This document shows positions 52,724-64,000 of a stretch of DNA of 64,000 bases, in pieces. The notes under the pieces are model-generated. The model had not been told where the DNA came from. It worked only from the letters and a program-made list of their open reading frames with translations, and searched no databases. Location of the stretch: NCBI GenBank assembly GCA_900239685.1, contig OENT01000568.1:1-64000 (forward strand). The letters are read 5' to 3'. Each line of letters starts with the position of its first letter. Positions within the stretch are counted from its first letter, which is position 1. Made by a program: the position numbers and the translations under genes. Source of the DNA: Rotaria macrura (taxonomy: Eukaryota; Rotifera; Eurotatoria; Philodinida; Philodinidae).

Positions 52724-55334
52724 ATGTTTGGTCTAGGAAGATATTTTCGCACTGAATATAGCGAAGACAATCTTCGAATTATCATAACTCGTCATGGTGA
52801 ACGTGCTGATCTAGCACTTGGATACAATTGGTTAAAAAAGTACTTAAAAAATGGCTCTAATTCTTCTTCTATATCATATTTAGCACAACGAGCAGATGTC
52901 AGTGAATGGGATTTCGACCCACCCCTGACAACCCGTGGTGAACTTCAGAGTAAGCAAACTGGTCGAAAATTGTTTCAACTTGGATATTCTATTGATTATT
53001 GTTATTCATCTCCTGCCTATCGATCAATACAAACAGCAACAAAAATTCTCCAAAGTCAAGGACGAAAAGCTGTACCAATTAACGTTGAACCTGGTATGAT
53101 GAGAAAAGAAAACGAAATAGTTTGTCAAGAATAGTTAGTCTCCGAAAACCAGAGCATGTTCACAGTCCATTTGAACATAGTTATTTGTAAAGGTGAATGC
53201 TTTGAAAAGCTTTCATTGAAATTGACACATGCCAAAATGTTGACACTTTCCAAATACAATCAATAAAATATAATTAGTCACTTCGTTAATTAATTTAAAA
53301 GTAGCCTATGAATTTCTCTGAGAAAGCGAGAAAAAAATCTAAAAACCTCCAGATAAGTTCAATGATAGGAAACATATGTATAGAGAAATCTCTCATGTCA
53401 GAGAAGACTTGAAAGAGAGCTTCATCTTGAAACCAACACCCAAGCAGACAAACATTTGGAAAAACGCGTTTAAACGATCAATCGGGAACGCCGATTGTGA
53501 GTTACTAACGCTCATTAACAAAACACAAGAATTTGCATTTTTTACGCAGAATTTTCACTTTCGGAGCGTGAAAACGGATAAAAACTCTAGCTCTGAGCGT
53601 TAAAACGCACAATCATTCGACAACTTAAAAGCCAATGTGTTTAAACCACCAGCATTCGATTTTTTATACGTTTTCACGCTCCGAAAGTGAAAATTCTGCG
53701 TAAGAAACGCAAGTTCTTGTGTTGTGTTAATGAGCGTTAGTAACTCACAATCGGCGCTCCCGATTAATCGTTCAAATGCGTTTTTCCAAATGTTTGTCTG
53801 TCTGGGCAGTGTTCTGAAGATTTTACTGTGACTAGACAAAAAGTTTTATTATTGAATTTAACACATTCCAATGCTTGCTAGAAACAGTATTTTATCGTTT
53901 GAAATGAATTTCGAACTTCTGACTCTGCTATAAAAGCATGATTTTCATGTGGATGTTCGTTCCCGGGTTGCGGCTTTGTCGCAAAACTCATTCGTATAGT
54001 TTTGCGAACAAATCCATGAATTTTGAGAAGAATTTTGAACTATTTACTACTTACTACATGAAATGATTTGATGAATCAACTAACCCCCCTCCCCCATATA
54101 ATAGAAAACCCCCCTGAAGAAAAATTTCTTCCGACGCAATAGAAGACCACTTTAATTAATTATTTTTTTGCTAATTAGGGACTTTAATTAGTGTTTTTCC
54201 ATCAAAATATGCTTGATTCATAGGGATTTCAGTTGGAAATATTAAGAAAATGTGTTCATAATGATAATGACACCCTTAAAGCCTTGAAAATCCAGATGGG
54301 AATCCGGAAAATTCCTTTAGTTTTCTGGAAAATCTTTTTAATTAAATATTGGGAAAAAATTTGGTTCTTAATAGAAGACCCCCCTAATAAATTTTTATGT
54401 TGGAACATAACAGAAGACCCGGGGTCTTTTATTGTAGGGGGGGGGGGTTGTTTAGTCAATTTTCAAAAAATACTACTAGGATTCAGGATTCGTTTACTTT
54501 TAATGAAAATGCACATATAAAAAGGTACCAATGGCAACTTGCCATCCTATTTATTTGCATCGCTTCATGCTTCTAATAAGGACCCTATACAAAGAATTCT
54601 AGGATTAATTAATATACAGTATCAAGAATAGTTGAACAAATATGTAACTTATGAAATTTAAACGAGCAAGTTTTATCCAATGATATGTAAGGTTCGATTG
54701 TTCATATTTATGTTTTAAATGAATAGTTTTGTTGATCGACTGATTTATATTTTCTCTCCTTAGTAAAATAGAATCTCTTTTTAAAGGTATGTTTGAATGT
54801 CCATTATGGTATGCAAGTGCACCACTGTCATTTATACCGCCTGAATATTTAGCATCAGACAGACATTTTAACATAAATCCATACTATACCCCATTTTATA
54901 ATGATGTTGATCCAACAGAAGATGAAAGTAGCTTTTATGATCGTTCACGTCGTCTTATTGAAGGCATTGTTGCTGCGCATAAATACCAAGGTGGAACTAT
55001 TTTATTATCTGGACATGCTGGTTCAATTGAAGCATTAACGCGTGGAATGCTTGGTCGTCGTGCACGACCTGAACGACTTCAATATGAAGCTGACAAGGTC
55101 GATTATTGTAATTTTGCTATTCTAGAACGCGATGCTCGTACACGCCAATGGCTCGTTCATTCGCCGTTATCGAACGAAAATTCTTATACAGGACAACAGT
55201 ATGTACGAAGTACAATTCCCCTGTACCGTGCTACGTCATACTATATGATGACAAATCAAAATAGACGGCAATCATCCTCTTCACGAAATTATCCACATAG
55301 AAACAAAGTGTATCACTCTTATCAAAATTACTAA
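52724..55334 (+). CDS. UBASH3/STS-type histidine phosphatase domain protein (2 exons, 305 aa)
   Basis: The protein belongs to the histidine (phosphoglycerate mutase-like) phosphatase superfamily, closest to the catalytic part of UBASH3A/B. The nucleophile motif RHGER is at residues 23-27 (His24). DPPLTTRGELQSKQTG and YSSPAYRSIQTA carry the usual substrate-pocket residues. The second catalytic His is in LLSGHAGS (His200). The last part is a Ser/Arg/Tyr-rich tail. UBA and SH3 domains of vertebrate UBASH3 are absent, as is usual for simple invertebrate members. Exons 52724-53093 and 54787-55334 join in phase. The 1.7-kb intron carries two mobile-element relics. The substrate is unknown. Confidence 0.88.
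53422..53820. mobile_element. Foldback element in the phosphatase intron
   Basis: Two arms of ~170-180 bases (53422-53600 and 53640-53820) are reverse complements with a few changes, joined by a short loop. Shared blocks include CAGACAAACATTTGGAAAAA, TGTGAGTTACTAACGCTCAT and CGCAGAATTTTCACTTTCGG. Because of this symmetry both strands show a similar open frame, which is not a gene. It is a hairpin-type MITE relic. Confidence 0.8.
54082..54455. mobile_element. Second element in the same intron, C/G-rich inverted ends
   Basis: The left end (AACTAACCCCCCTCCCCC, then ATAATAGAAAACCCCCC) pairs with the right end (GGGGTCTTTTATTGTAGGGG, then TTGTTTAGT). Subterminal AATAGAAGACC words occur in both arms. 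The right side ends in a 12-base G run. It is noncoding and ~375 bases long, so it resembles a MITE. Confidence 0.6.
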
Positions 55335-55749
55335 TTGTATATTTTTTCCATGACTTTTCTTTAAATAAGTTTTAAGAGAGAAAGAACAACGAACACAAAT
55401 ATATTTATATTTCAAAAAAAAAGAAAAAAGATTCGATCCTCCACAAACTGTACTCGTACACACACACACACACACACACATTTATATATGTAAAAAGAGA
55501 AAAGAAAGAACATATCGTATAACTGTACAATGAACTGCGCTCTAGGAAAAAAAGCAAGAACTTCTGTCATAAATGCAATTGGCTTGGTTGAAAACTTTCT
55601 TTTTCGTGTTTTGATTTTTAAACAAGACGTGCACAACAACGAATAGAAAAAGAAAACAACCAACAACATTGACTGACTGAGTTTTAGTTTGTCTATTTAT
55701 TTAGAAAAAGGATGACTGTTCTACACAGTATATACATATGTATTTCATT
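55335..55749. other. Convergent 3' region with CA microsatellite
   Basis: This stretch separates the convergent phosphatase and PLP/M6-like genes. A CA dinucleotide run lies at 55459-55480. Untranslated regions of both genes are expected here. Confidence 0.6.
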
Positions 55750-57167
55750 TCACATTTTTGTTTCTTCAATATCTTGATCTCCGTTCTGTGCCACTTCATA
55801 GCGACTTCTATCGTTGTATATATGTGCATGATTCGCACCTTGAGCAATCATTAAAAAGATCTAGATGATATTGGATCGGTGAGAACAAGAACAAGAAATC
55901 TATCTATATCAATAACAATCATACCAGGCTTATGATGATCAATATGCATGAAGCTGTTGTGACAATGCTTAAACTGAAATAATCGCGATAAGACTAAAAA
56001 GAGAACATAGAACAATCTTCAGTGTACAGTGTTTCTTATACGCTTGTAGAGTCGTTGGTTCATTTTTTTTCTTATGTTTCATAAGCATGATCTTGAATAA
56101 AATATAGCAAAAGGTACAATCAAGCGATATGATAATGAAGTTACAGCCTTTGAGCAAAAGATACTTCGTTTAAAGAGAGTGAAAGGAAGGATAACCAAAG
56201 ACAAAAATCACGGTAAGTAGCAATCACAAAATCAATCGTCCAAGTGTGCTGACAGGAGAAAGGAAGAGAGAGTTTGAAGGGTATATGATAAAGGGCATCG
56301 TGTACATGTTTATTTATGAAATTTGAATGATACTTAACAGGCTCGAGTTCAATGTCAATAATAGATATGCCTTTTTCAGATAGATCCTTCAATCGTGCTG
56401 ACTGGAGATATCAAATGTTAGATTTCATAGTTGCTTAGTTTCTAAAATACTTACTGGATGACAAATGTCGGCAAGTTTAAATTGAGTTGCCTTTTCATCT
56501 AGACCGTGAGCATGCTGATTAATTTCATTTAAAACTAATATATAAATTGAATAGTAAAAAATAGTAAATATAAGAGAGAAATCGGATAATTGTAAACTAC
56601 TTACTGTTCACAAAACTACCTCCAGCAGTACCATAACGATTACTACATACAACAAAATAGACATATAAAAGGCCATATAATGGAATAAATGTTAAACAAG
56701 CAACTCCAAGCCACGATATTGTTAAAAGAAACGTTATAAATAAAACCTATAAGTGAACGTCAAACAAATAAATAGCTTTTGTTTCTTATTGTCTCTTTTA
56801 TACGTACAAAACCATTTAAAATTCTTGCGCATAAATTTTTTCGATAACCCCAAAAGTATTTCTTACGAGTTTTTCCACTTAAAATACTTGCTAAAAGTAC
56901 AGATAATATACCGAAAACAAATGTTATTGCAACACCACATCCAGTCACTAGTCGAGTAAAATTTAAACTGTGTAAAGAAAAGCAAAATTTAATTTAATAA
57001 AATCAGATGAATTTAAATACTAATCATTTATACCATTTTCTACATGACCATTTTTCACTATTTTGAACTCTATACATAGTATATAGAGTTGACATTGTAA
57101 AAAGTACGCATCCAATCATTAACATAAGAAACGAAAGAAGAGATGGAAATGGAGTTTTATAGAACAT
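55750..57167 (-). CDS. PLP/M6-family four-pass membrane protein
   Basis: Proteolipid protein/M6 proteins are tetraspan plasma-membrane proteins of neurons and epithelia. The first exon (57167-57034) encodes FYKTPFPSLLSFLMLMIGC, which matches the first helix of M6. The next has RLVTGCGVAITFVFGILS and a cytosolic loop KKYFWGYRKNLCARILNGF, equivalent to the M6 loop before helix 3. VLFITFLLTISWLGVACLTF is helix 3, followed by an extracellular loop with ADICHPSARLKDLSEKG. The last exons give SLSIVTTASCILIIISL and IFLMIAQGANHAHIYND, then an acidic tail ending EETKM at the stop (55750). The exon linking the large loop to helix 4 (between about 56340 and 55980) is unresolved, and an upstream first exon is possible. 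Assignment rests on topology and spaced motifs, so it is good but not certain. Confidence 0.72.
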
Positions 57168-60143
57168 GATGAATAGATTTAAAACTGGTCTAAAAATAGT
57201 AAAAAGAAAGCTAGAAAATTGGCAGAAAAAAAAGTGTCACTGTATTTATTTGTTTAATAAGTATATAGAATAATGTCACATTTTGTTTCCTCTTACATAA
57301 TAAAGTATGACGTCGATAGTCTCAACGTTACAGAAAAAAAAAGGAAAGAGTATTATACGATTGATAGGCATACATATGCATGCGTATTCGGTAACACCGT
57401 AAAGTATTACGCAAAATGGAAAGTAGGAAGAATAACTTCATTCTCATATTCTAATAGAAACAACTTTCAGCTGCAGTTCAATTATGTTTTTCTTCTCTCT
57501 GGCGCCTTTCTTTTGTTTTAACACGACGATGCGCGATCGATCGATTACACATCGAAATCAACTTCAAAAAAAAAAGAAAAAACTGAACAGTAATCTATAG
57601 GGAATCCATACTTCATGGTAGAATGATGATGCTGGTACATGCAAATAACTGAATGTGAATGTATTGACACGTTGGAGGGATCAATGGGATCACATACATG
57701 CAGTATAGTATTGTCATCAATTGTGATGCAATCTATACATTTCTCTTTTCTATATTTATTTCATTCATCAACGCAAACAGGAACTTACAAATGACATCGA
57801 TTCGTATGGAAGACATGCAGTTGATTTATATTCATAAACCGGCGACGACATATGAACATGGAGAATTATTAGAATGACCATCACTTTACAAGTGAAATGA
57901 GCGGATATAAAATTGTATTTATACATGATTAATTCATTCAATGTGAAGGCACAACGTCGGCTGTTTTTCGGCCTAATAATTTTCCTCGTTTCCCTTTCTT
58001 CTCATATATATATATATATATATAACGACGATGATCAGATGCTACTAATAAGTGTAGTAGTAGTAGTACTACTTTTACAACTAATAATGACTGTTACAAA
58101 GAATATACACACACGAACAAGCAAATAAACATGCGATTTGCATAAATTAATAACGGGTTGGCACGATAATAACCAAGGTTAGAAATAGAAAAAAAGAAGA
58201 CGAAGAAATAAAATATATATATATATATATATGTAGAAGAATAGTCTAGCACCCTAAGGATGCTCACTGATCATTTTTATCAATTGACAGATAGATAAGC
58301 AGATAGATATCGAATAATCATTAGTCGACATCAGAAAAAGATTAGAACTCTTAAAATGTTCATTGCACCAGTTGTAGAAGAATGAGACACACATTTCTAT
58401 AGATCGAATAGAAAAGAAATTGTGCACATACGTACTGTTGTTCGAACCAGACAGAATGATTATTTTAATGATAACAGCCTCTTTTCAAGACGTACTTTAA
58501 ATCATACAAAAGAGCTTAGAATAAATTTCTTATCTAACTGACTGGCATCGAATGATGATAGAAGGACAACGACGTCTCACATCTCGAACAATCATCAAGG
58601 ATGATACGAATGTCTGACCAAATCCGAGTTTTGTTTCTGTTTTTTTTTCTTTTTTCTTTGCTTCTCTTTTCTTCTCATGTACATAAATCTAACTTGTGAT
58701 GCAATGATCTATAGCACGTGAAACATATACAGATAAAAGGTCACGTTCATATGAATGTGGATGCAGTTGCCACCATCACTTACGGAAATTCATATGATAC
58801 TACGAATACTTGTGTCAAGATCTGTTTAGTAGTGACAACGGAAATTATATTAAAACGACTATCATATTCAGTATTGGTTTTTCAATAGTCGTACGTGGAT
58901 CAGCTTCTCCATTGCTGCTGTCATCTATGCATCATATTCGATGTCAAAAAACGAGCGAAGAAGATAAGACGCAGCTTGAATAGAAAGAAATATGAGGCAA
59001 GGGAATGGAAAAATCTCTCTCGTGTCGTTGCTAGCATTATTCTTCTTCTCTTTTTTTCTCTTCAGTTCAATATAGACGAGTATATAATGAGACGAGAGTG
59101 CGAGACGAAACGAGAGATAGAATAATTAGATGGATTTTTCGATGAATTATAGACAAACTGCATCGGCATTTCTTTGCTATTCTCATTCCATGATCATTTT
59201 CTTTTCTTTTTCTTTTTCTCATTTCTTCGATGTGCAAATCAACTTGGAAATGAATGCTTAAGAAAGACGAACGGCAAATATAGACGAGTTTTCTAATGGA
59301 GTAGTTGAAGATCCATAATATCAAGGAAAAGAAAGAAAATTGTCTTGGCTCTTTACTCCCTTGAGTGATTCTACTTTACCACAACATCATTTTCATCATT
59401 ATATTAACATCAATAATGAAAATAATAACAATATGCGAACATCCGGTTCGGTTTTTTTTCATTAGATGAACCTTACCTTCTTTCTATGTTTAACGCATGT
59501 AAAAAATGATATCTTTTTTTAATCACGCTTACCTTCTTTTTTTCATAGAGACATGTGCACTCGAGTTCAACTTTTATACACAAAAAAATGACACTTTTCT
59601 TGGCTTCCTTCTTTTTTTTTACATACTCAGTAATGCGGTGAACTATTTTTTTTCTCTCCGTGTTCTTTCACTTCGCTTTTATCCCATCTTAATGCATTCT
59701 ATCAACATGAAAAAGAGGACGAGGAGAAAGCCCGATGCCTCTAGTAGAAGAGTTACATGCATACATATATATATATATATGTATGTATATAATCTTGTAG
59801 CAGACAAAGAAGGAAAGAATGACCTGATTCATACTCTGTATATTTGTGGCCGGTGTCTTTGTGTTATATACCTTCCGGATTGATGAGAAAAGAACACAAG
59901 AAAATTCCTTAATGTTCTATTGAATTCAATAACATTTATTTTTTATATCATATTGGCTGAAAAATAAATAATTATTTTGAATGTTTTCTTAGTTTTTATT
60001 TTCTATACTGAAAATTTATTTTATTTCGAATAAAATATCAGACATGCAAAATTAAAGAAAAACAAACCCAATGGACGGCAGACCTTATTTGTTAGTAGAG
60101 AACAAGGAAAAACAGAAGACTACATGGAATCCACAATATTTGA
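57168..60143. other. Intergenic, 3.0 kb, microsatellite-rich
   Basis: AT runs lie at 58004-58024, 58208-58231 and 59764-59780, with a GTA run near 58053-58070 and pyrimidine-rich tracts near 58630-58675. Several frames of 70-125 codons are low-complexity translations and show no family resemblance. The PLP/M6-like promoter or first exon could lie in the left part. Confidence 0.4.
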
Positions 60144-61820
60144 TTATTCTGAAGGATCATTATTACTAAAATCTTTATAAGATACTATTGATACAGTCAT
60201 TTTCGAATTTGTTTGCAATTGAATGTCGTATTTCAATGGAAGTGTTTGATCACTCTAGATGAAAAAAGAACACAATAAAATTTTTTTAGTTTTGACATTT
60301 GTATTCTGTCACAGCTTACTTTAAGATTATTAATCTGTGACAGACGATCTGCACATAGATCAATTTGATCAGGTAAAATCATTATTTGTGCTTCACGAAT
60401 ACCTGATATCATAATTTGTTGATTCGGATTAACCATAATTCCTTGATTATTAGCTCCAGTAGAAATAAAACAAATCGATTGATCATTCAACGAATCAAAT
60501 ATGAACCATTTGCCGCGGCGTAATCGTGTTCTAGTTCGACAGTTAGATATTTTATTACAAGAGCAAAATAGTGCGATGGAGAATTGATTTTTACCGAAGA
60601 ATTTTTACAAATATTTTTGCTGCATCCAAATCGAATGAAAGATCAATTGAAGCAATGGAACGGAAAGTTGTATCACTCGCTGAGAAACTTCTAGAGAAAG
60701 TAAAAGAAAAAACATGAATAGAGAATCATTAATGTATTAGGCAATATAGGCAAATGACATACTCAGCGTTCCAACCACATCGAGCAAGTACTCGACCAAG
60801 TTGAGAACCTTCTTTTTCAGTTTTTTCAAGAATCATCTGTTTAGCATGCGTTATAATATCAAATAGTGATTCTTGACGTGTCATATCTGTTACCAAGAGA
60901 GATCCGCCTGTTCTATAGAACAATAAACGAGAAAACAAAAATGATTTTCATACATAGGTATGTGTTGTTAATTACTTTCGATTTGTGCTTAACAACTCTA
61001 TAATTTGTGCAACATTACATTCTTGTGCTGCTTCAAGTTCATTTTCAAAACAGCCAACAAGCTAGTTTCAAAATTAGTAACATTTTAAAGTGTGAAAGCA
61101 AACTAAAAGCGTTCGTATACTTGTAAAAATTCTACTGAACCAAGGTTAGTACGAAAGGATTTTAATTGACGATCGTTAGTTATTAATAAATCATGAATAA
61201 GAGTATCACCATTAGATGAGTAGAGATTAGGTAAAACATGTCCAAATGGTATATGATGACCACCATGAAATTGTGTACCTGTTTTGAAAACGTATTTAGC
61301 CAAATATTGCAATAATTTACATGGCCATAATGGGATATCATGAACAGCATTACCAACATCTGTAGGCTTACGTAAACGAAGCGTCAATTCAAATCCATAA
61401 CCAGAAATTGGATTCAGTTCATCTTTAGATGGAGGTCTACATAACAGGAAATCGACAAATTTTATTAATTGGATTAGTGCCGAAAATATATAAGCATTGA
61501 ACAATTACTTATGTACTCGACCATCACCGTGAAGATCAGTGAAACCAAATGTAACATAATGCCAATGAGCAGGTGATGTTTCGTTACCTTGGTTATGATA
61601 AATTGATATGTAATCTAAACATTCCGATCCGCCAAGCCTGAAAATCAATTAATAGCTGCAACAATAATGATAATACTAATGATTGTGATCTCGAATAATC
61701 ATACCAATATTTAACTACGCTTGATGCTTGAGTAGGATTCAATTGATCGGGATAAACCTTGGAACATGTTTGTGCAATGGCATCGATTCCTACGTATGAT
61801 CTATTATTGGCTTCTGTCAT
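60144..61820 (-). CDS. SUFU: Suppressor of fused (8 exons, 404 aa)
   Basis: SUFU binds and restrains Gli/Ci transcription factors in the Hedgehog pathway. Family words run through the whole protein: KVYPDQLNPTQASSVVKYW, GGSECLDYISIY, HWHYVTFGFTDLHGDGRVH, GYGFELTLRLRKPTD, LLQYLAKYVF, GSVEFLQLVGC and GGSLLVTDMTRQESLFDI. The C-terminal domain has IDLSFDLDAAKIF and ICFISTGANN and ends at 60144. Exons are 61820-61705, 61637-61509, 61436-61121, 61061-60976, 60912-60763, 60690-60595, 60530-60320 and 60254-60144, with exact phase closure. It is 80 residues shorter than human SUFU (484), mostly through a short N-terminus and loss of the disordered acidic loop in the C-terminal half. The start ATG follows directly after TTTTTTTACAG, so the 5' end is either cis- or trans-spliced. 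Confidence 0.93.
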
Positions 61821-62806
61821 CTGTAAAAAAATTACATTTACATGTTGACATCGATACACGAAAAAGAAACTGAATGAAGTACGTGTTTATTTTATTCGAG
61901 CCATCAAAATGAAAAATGAAGCCAAAAGATAAAATAGAAATCAGAAATAATAGTAAAAGAACGTTGAGAAATCAAATACAAGGGTCGGGAAAAAATGACA
62001 TATCGTACACGTGATTGTACGCCTTACAAGAAAGAGTTGACGTGTACAACTTATATATTTGAATACAAAATCAAAAACTGACGTGTTGTTCTTTAAGATT
62101 TTTTTTTCTACAATAAAACCGATAATTTCCTATGTATGTAAATACACCTTTGTAAATAAGGATTAACCTACAGAAGAACAACAAAATAAAAACAACTATA
62201 ACCGAGATGATATCCATATCGTTTGTTTTATATAATGCTACATACATGTATAAAAAACAACAATACGATTGTACAAATGTTGCCATTGATCTTCAAGACA
62301 AAAAAGAGAGAAAAACAAAAATCTCAGGTGTATATGCTTCTTTGCTTACTACTCATTCTGTAGAAGCATTTTTATGACAGCTTCAAGTCTACTTCACATA
62401 AACAAGACGTCATGCACACGCACTTCTACAACAATAATGATGCCTATCTATGTTTAAACGAAAAAAAAAAGAAAGAGCAAGAGAAAGAGAGAAAATTATA
62501 TACAGAATCTTTCCTACTCACACAAAAAAATACGGGATGTACTTCTCACTGTTCATTCAAATAATCCAAATGTATTAGGAATACGCATATATTTTTCTAT
62601 ACATATATATAAATGTGTAGATACTTAACTATATGTATATACGTATATATATATATAAAGAGGATTCGCCTAGAGGTTCAAAAAAATATTATCAGAAAAG
62701 ATCGACAAAAAAATAGTATCTCTACCATCTATATAACAGCCAATCTTTGTGAATGTAAAAATCAAAAAAAAACGGATAAAGATAAAGAAATAAAATATGA
62801 TTATGT
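61821..62806. other. Intergenic between SUFU and the right-edge gene
   Basis: No gene was recognised. Low-complexity AT and TATG-rich DNA lies near 62600-62660, and an A-rich tract near 62460-62490. The two frames seen here are random in character. Confidence 0.4.
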
Positions 62807-62980
62807 CTAATGTTTAGACGATGAGGATAATAAAACGTGTTTGCCTGATTGATGTTTCTGATGTCGTTGACGAGGTGATGAAGCAGAAATAGCTGCCGCT
62901 GATCCTTGTGCTGAAATTCCGGTAGTTGAAGCAATTTCAGGTGATAATTGTTGATTATTATTTGATTTAGTTTTTTCAAT
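62807..62980 (-). CDS. Probable terminal exon of an unidentified gene
   Basis: Read on the minus strand, an acceptor (GATTTTAG) is followed by an open frame starting IEKTKSNNNQQLSPEIASTT. It continues through an Ala/Ser-rich part to a basic HQKHQSGKH tail and a stop at 62807. The composition is that of a disordered protein tail. No family can be named. Upstream exons would lie at higher positions; a candidate ATG segment near 63170-63140 (MTTTGSSSSP) does not join in phase. Confidence 0.4.
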   Translation of the reverse strand: MEKTKSNNNQQLSPEIASTTGISAQGSAAAISASSPRQRHQKHQSGKHVLLSSSSKH

Positions 62981-64000
62981 CTAAAATCGAGTTAACATGA
63001 TTTCATTACATGAAAAACAGTATACACAAGAGTAAATTGTACTTTATTGATGGGATTGTAAAAAATAACTGGCAATAGATCAAAATATTATCTGACAAGG
63101 AAAGATTTGAAGATGTCAATATTCAATCGAGAAAATTTCCCTCTACTCATTGGTGACGACGAGCTACCGGTTGTCGTCATAATTTGTGTACCGCAGAAAA
63201 TATCTTGCCAAGTTTTGAAGGATATGAATATTGTAAATACATGTAAGAGTAGGAACGAATATTTTTTTTCTCACTACAATTGAAAGATGGGAGACTTCAA
63301 TACTCTTTGAGAATATACTTAATTATTCTATGCTTTCCAAAATAGTAGTTGGAAGAATTTCACAGATCATATATATAAATATTTGAACAGAAAGTTTTCA
63401 TAAAGTTTAAGTTTGAATCGTACCCATGAATGATTCACATCTAGCATCATAGTAATATCGTAGGCACAAATAGTCCAATTCCACATCAAGAGAGTACTAA
63501 AGCACTGAAGTCAGTAATTTTAGAGTGATTTAGTTCTCGTCTAATTCGTTCACAATCATGATGTATAAACTCGCAACTTTTAATAATGATCTAAATACCA
63601 ATTAGTTTACTGAAGTTTCGTAGACAAAAACAATTCTATGCAGATAAAATACAGGATTCAAGCAGAGGTGAAAGTAACTTTCTGAAGTGAATAATATCAA
63701 ATATCACTCACTTGTTTTGCTAAAATGTAACATGTTACGAGACGAATTCTGATCAACATTTTATTCTTTCAGGTAAAGATGCTGAATTTCTAATATGTAA
63801 TCAAACTCAGAGAACTACATTTTCTGCAAGAAATTGAACTAAAAATAGATGATTTACTCGAAAGTTATTCATGTTGCAATTTTTCATACATCGTTCTGCA
63901 GCGTGATTCAAAATTGAAACTGCAAAAGAAGGGTTTTCTTCCGATATAAATTCTCGGCCAGTTTACATGACAACAAAATGGATGCTCAACGAAGAAAAAG
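62981..64000. other. Right-edge stretch, no confident exon
   Basis: If the exon at 62807-62980 is real, this is its upstream intron(s). I see no coding block with family resemblance and no repeat boundary. Confidence 0.35.

Noticed and set aside
53376-53839. Similar 75-79 codon frames on opposite strands in the phosphatase intron
   Set aside because: Both come from the two arms of one hairpin element; there is no start context or family match.
59506-59883. 125-codon plus-strand frame
   Set aside because: It is rich in Phe/Leu/Tyr from T-rich and AT-repeat DNA, with no domain or membrane topology that is consistent, and it runs through a microsatellite.

Overview
The window is eukaryotic and almost certainly metazoan. 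Genes are split by GT-AG introns, mostly 50-80 bases with a few of 1-2 kb. The background is about two thirds A+T. The gene set is animal: suppressor of fused, a PLP/M6 tetraspan, CD36/SR-B, ZFR with a DZF domain, a Frizzled cysteine-rich domain and peritrophin-type chitin-binding domains. My best guess is a rotifer, probably bdelloid, because of the compact AT-rich architecture and one gene pair that looks like a trans-spliced operon. This is inference; a tardigrade or another small invertebrate is not excluded by the sequence alone.

Layout. 1-8184: a ZFR-type RNA-binding protein on the minus strand, whose last exon lies beyond the left edge. 8185-17974: a gene-poor island of decayed mobile DNA (a foldback element, a diverged ~60-bp tandem array, two nested palindromes, a ~1.7-kb inverted-repeat element and GC-richer patches). 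17975-22483: mitochondrial CLPX on the plus strand, 13 exons. 22821-26029: two tandem, related minus-strand genes encoding secreted EGF plus CBM14 (chitin-binding) proteins. 26929-32753: a divergent 19-exon plus-strand gene for a 1548-residue secreted mosaic of one Frizzled CRD, three CBM14 domains, two EGF domains and long Ser-rich and Pro/Gln-rich linkers. 32754-39693: intergenic, with a MITE-like element and a perfect 253-bp inverted repeat around an N gap. 39694-42507: a CD36/SR-B protein. 42508-46948: intergenic. 46949-50278: GATB. 50358-52274: NUBPL, starting only 79 bases after the GATB stop. 52724-55334: a UBASH3-type histidine phosphatase whose intron carries two mobile-element relics. 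55750-57167 (minus): a PLP/M6-family membrane protein. 57168-60143: intergenic. 60144-61820 (minus): a complete SUFU lacking the long acidic loop. 62807-62980 (minus): a probable terminal exon of a gene running off the right edge.

Themes. Three genes are nuclear-encoded mitochondrial factors (CLPX unfoldase, GATB for Gln-tRNA synthesis, NUBPL for complex I Fe-S assembly). Three neighbouring genes (22.8-32.8 kb) form an apparent extracellular chitin-binding cluster around a shared ~900-base divergent promoter region; two of these are paralogues. SUFU is a Hedgehog-pathway component; the Frizzled CRD protein could touch Wnt-type ligands but may be structural.

Gene models were built by hand from conserved protein similarity, splice signals and reading-phase closure. 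For CLPX, GATB, NUBPL, SUFU, the phosphatase, the Fz/CBM14 gene and the 306-residue EGF/CBM14 gene, the phases close exactly from start to stop. No tRNA, rRNA or CRISPR was found.
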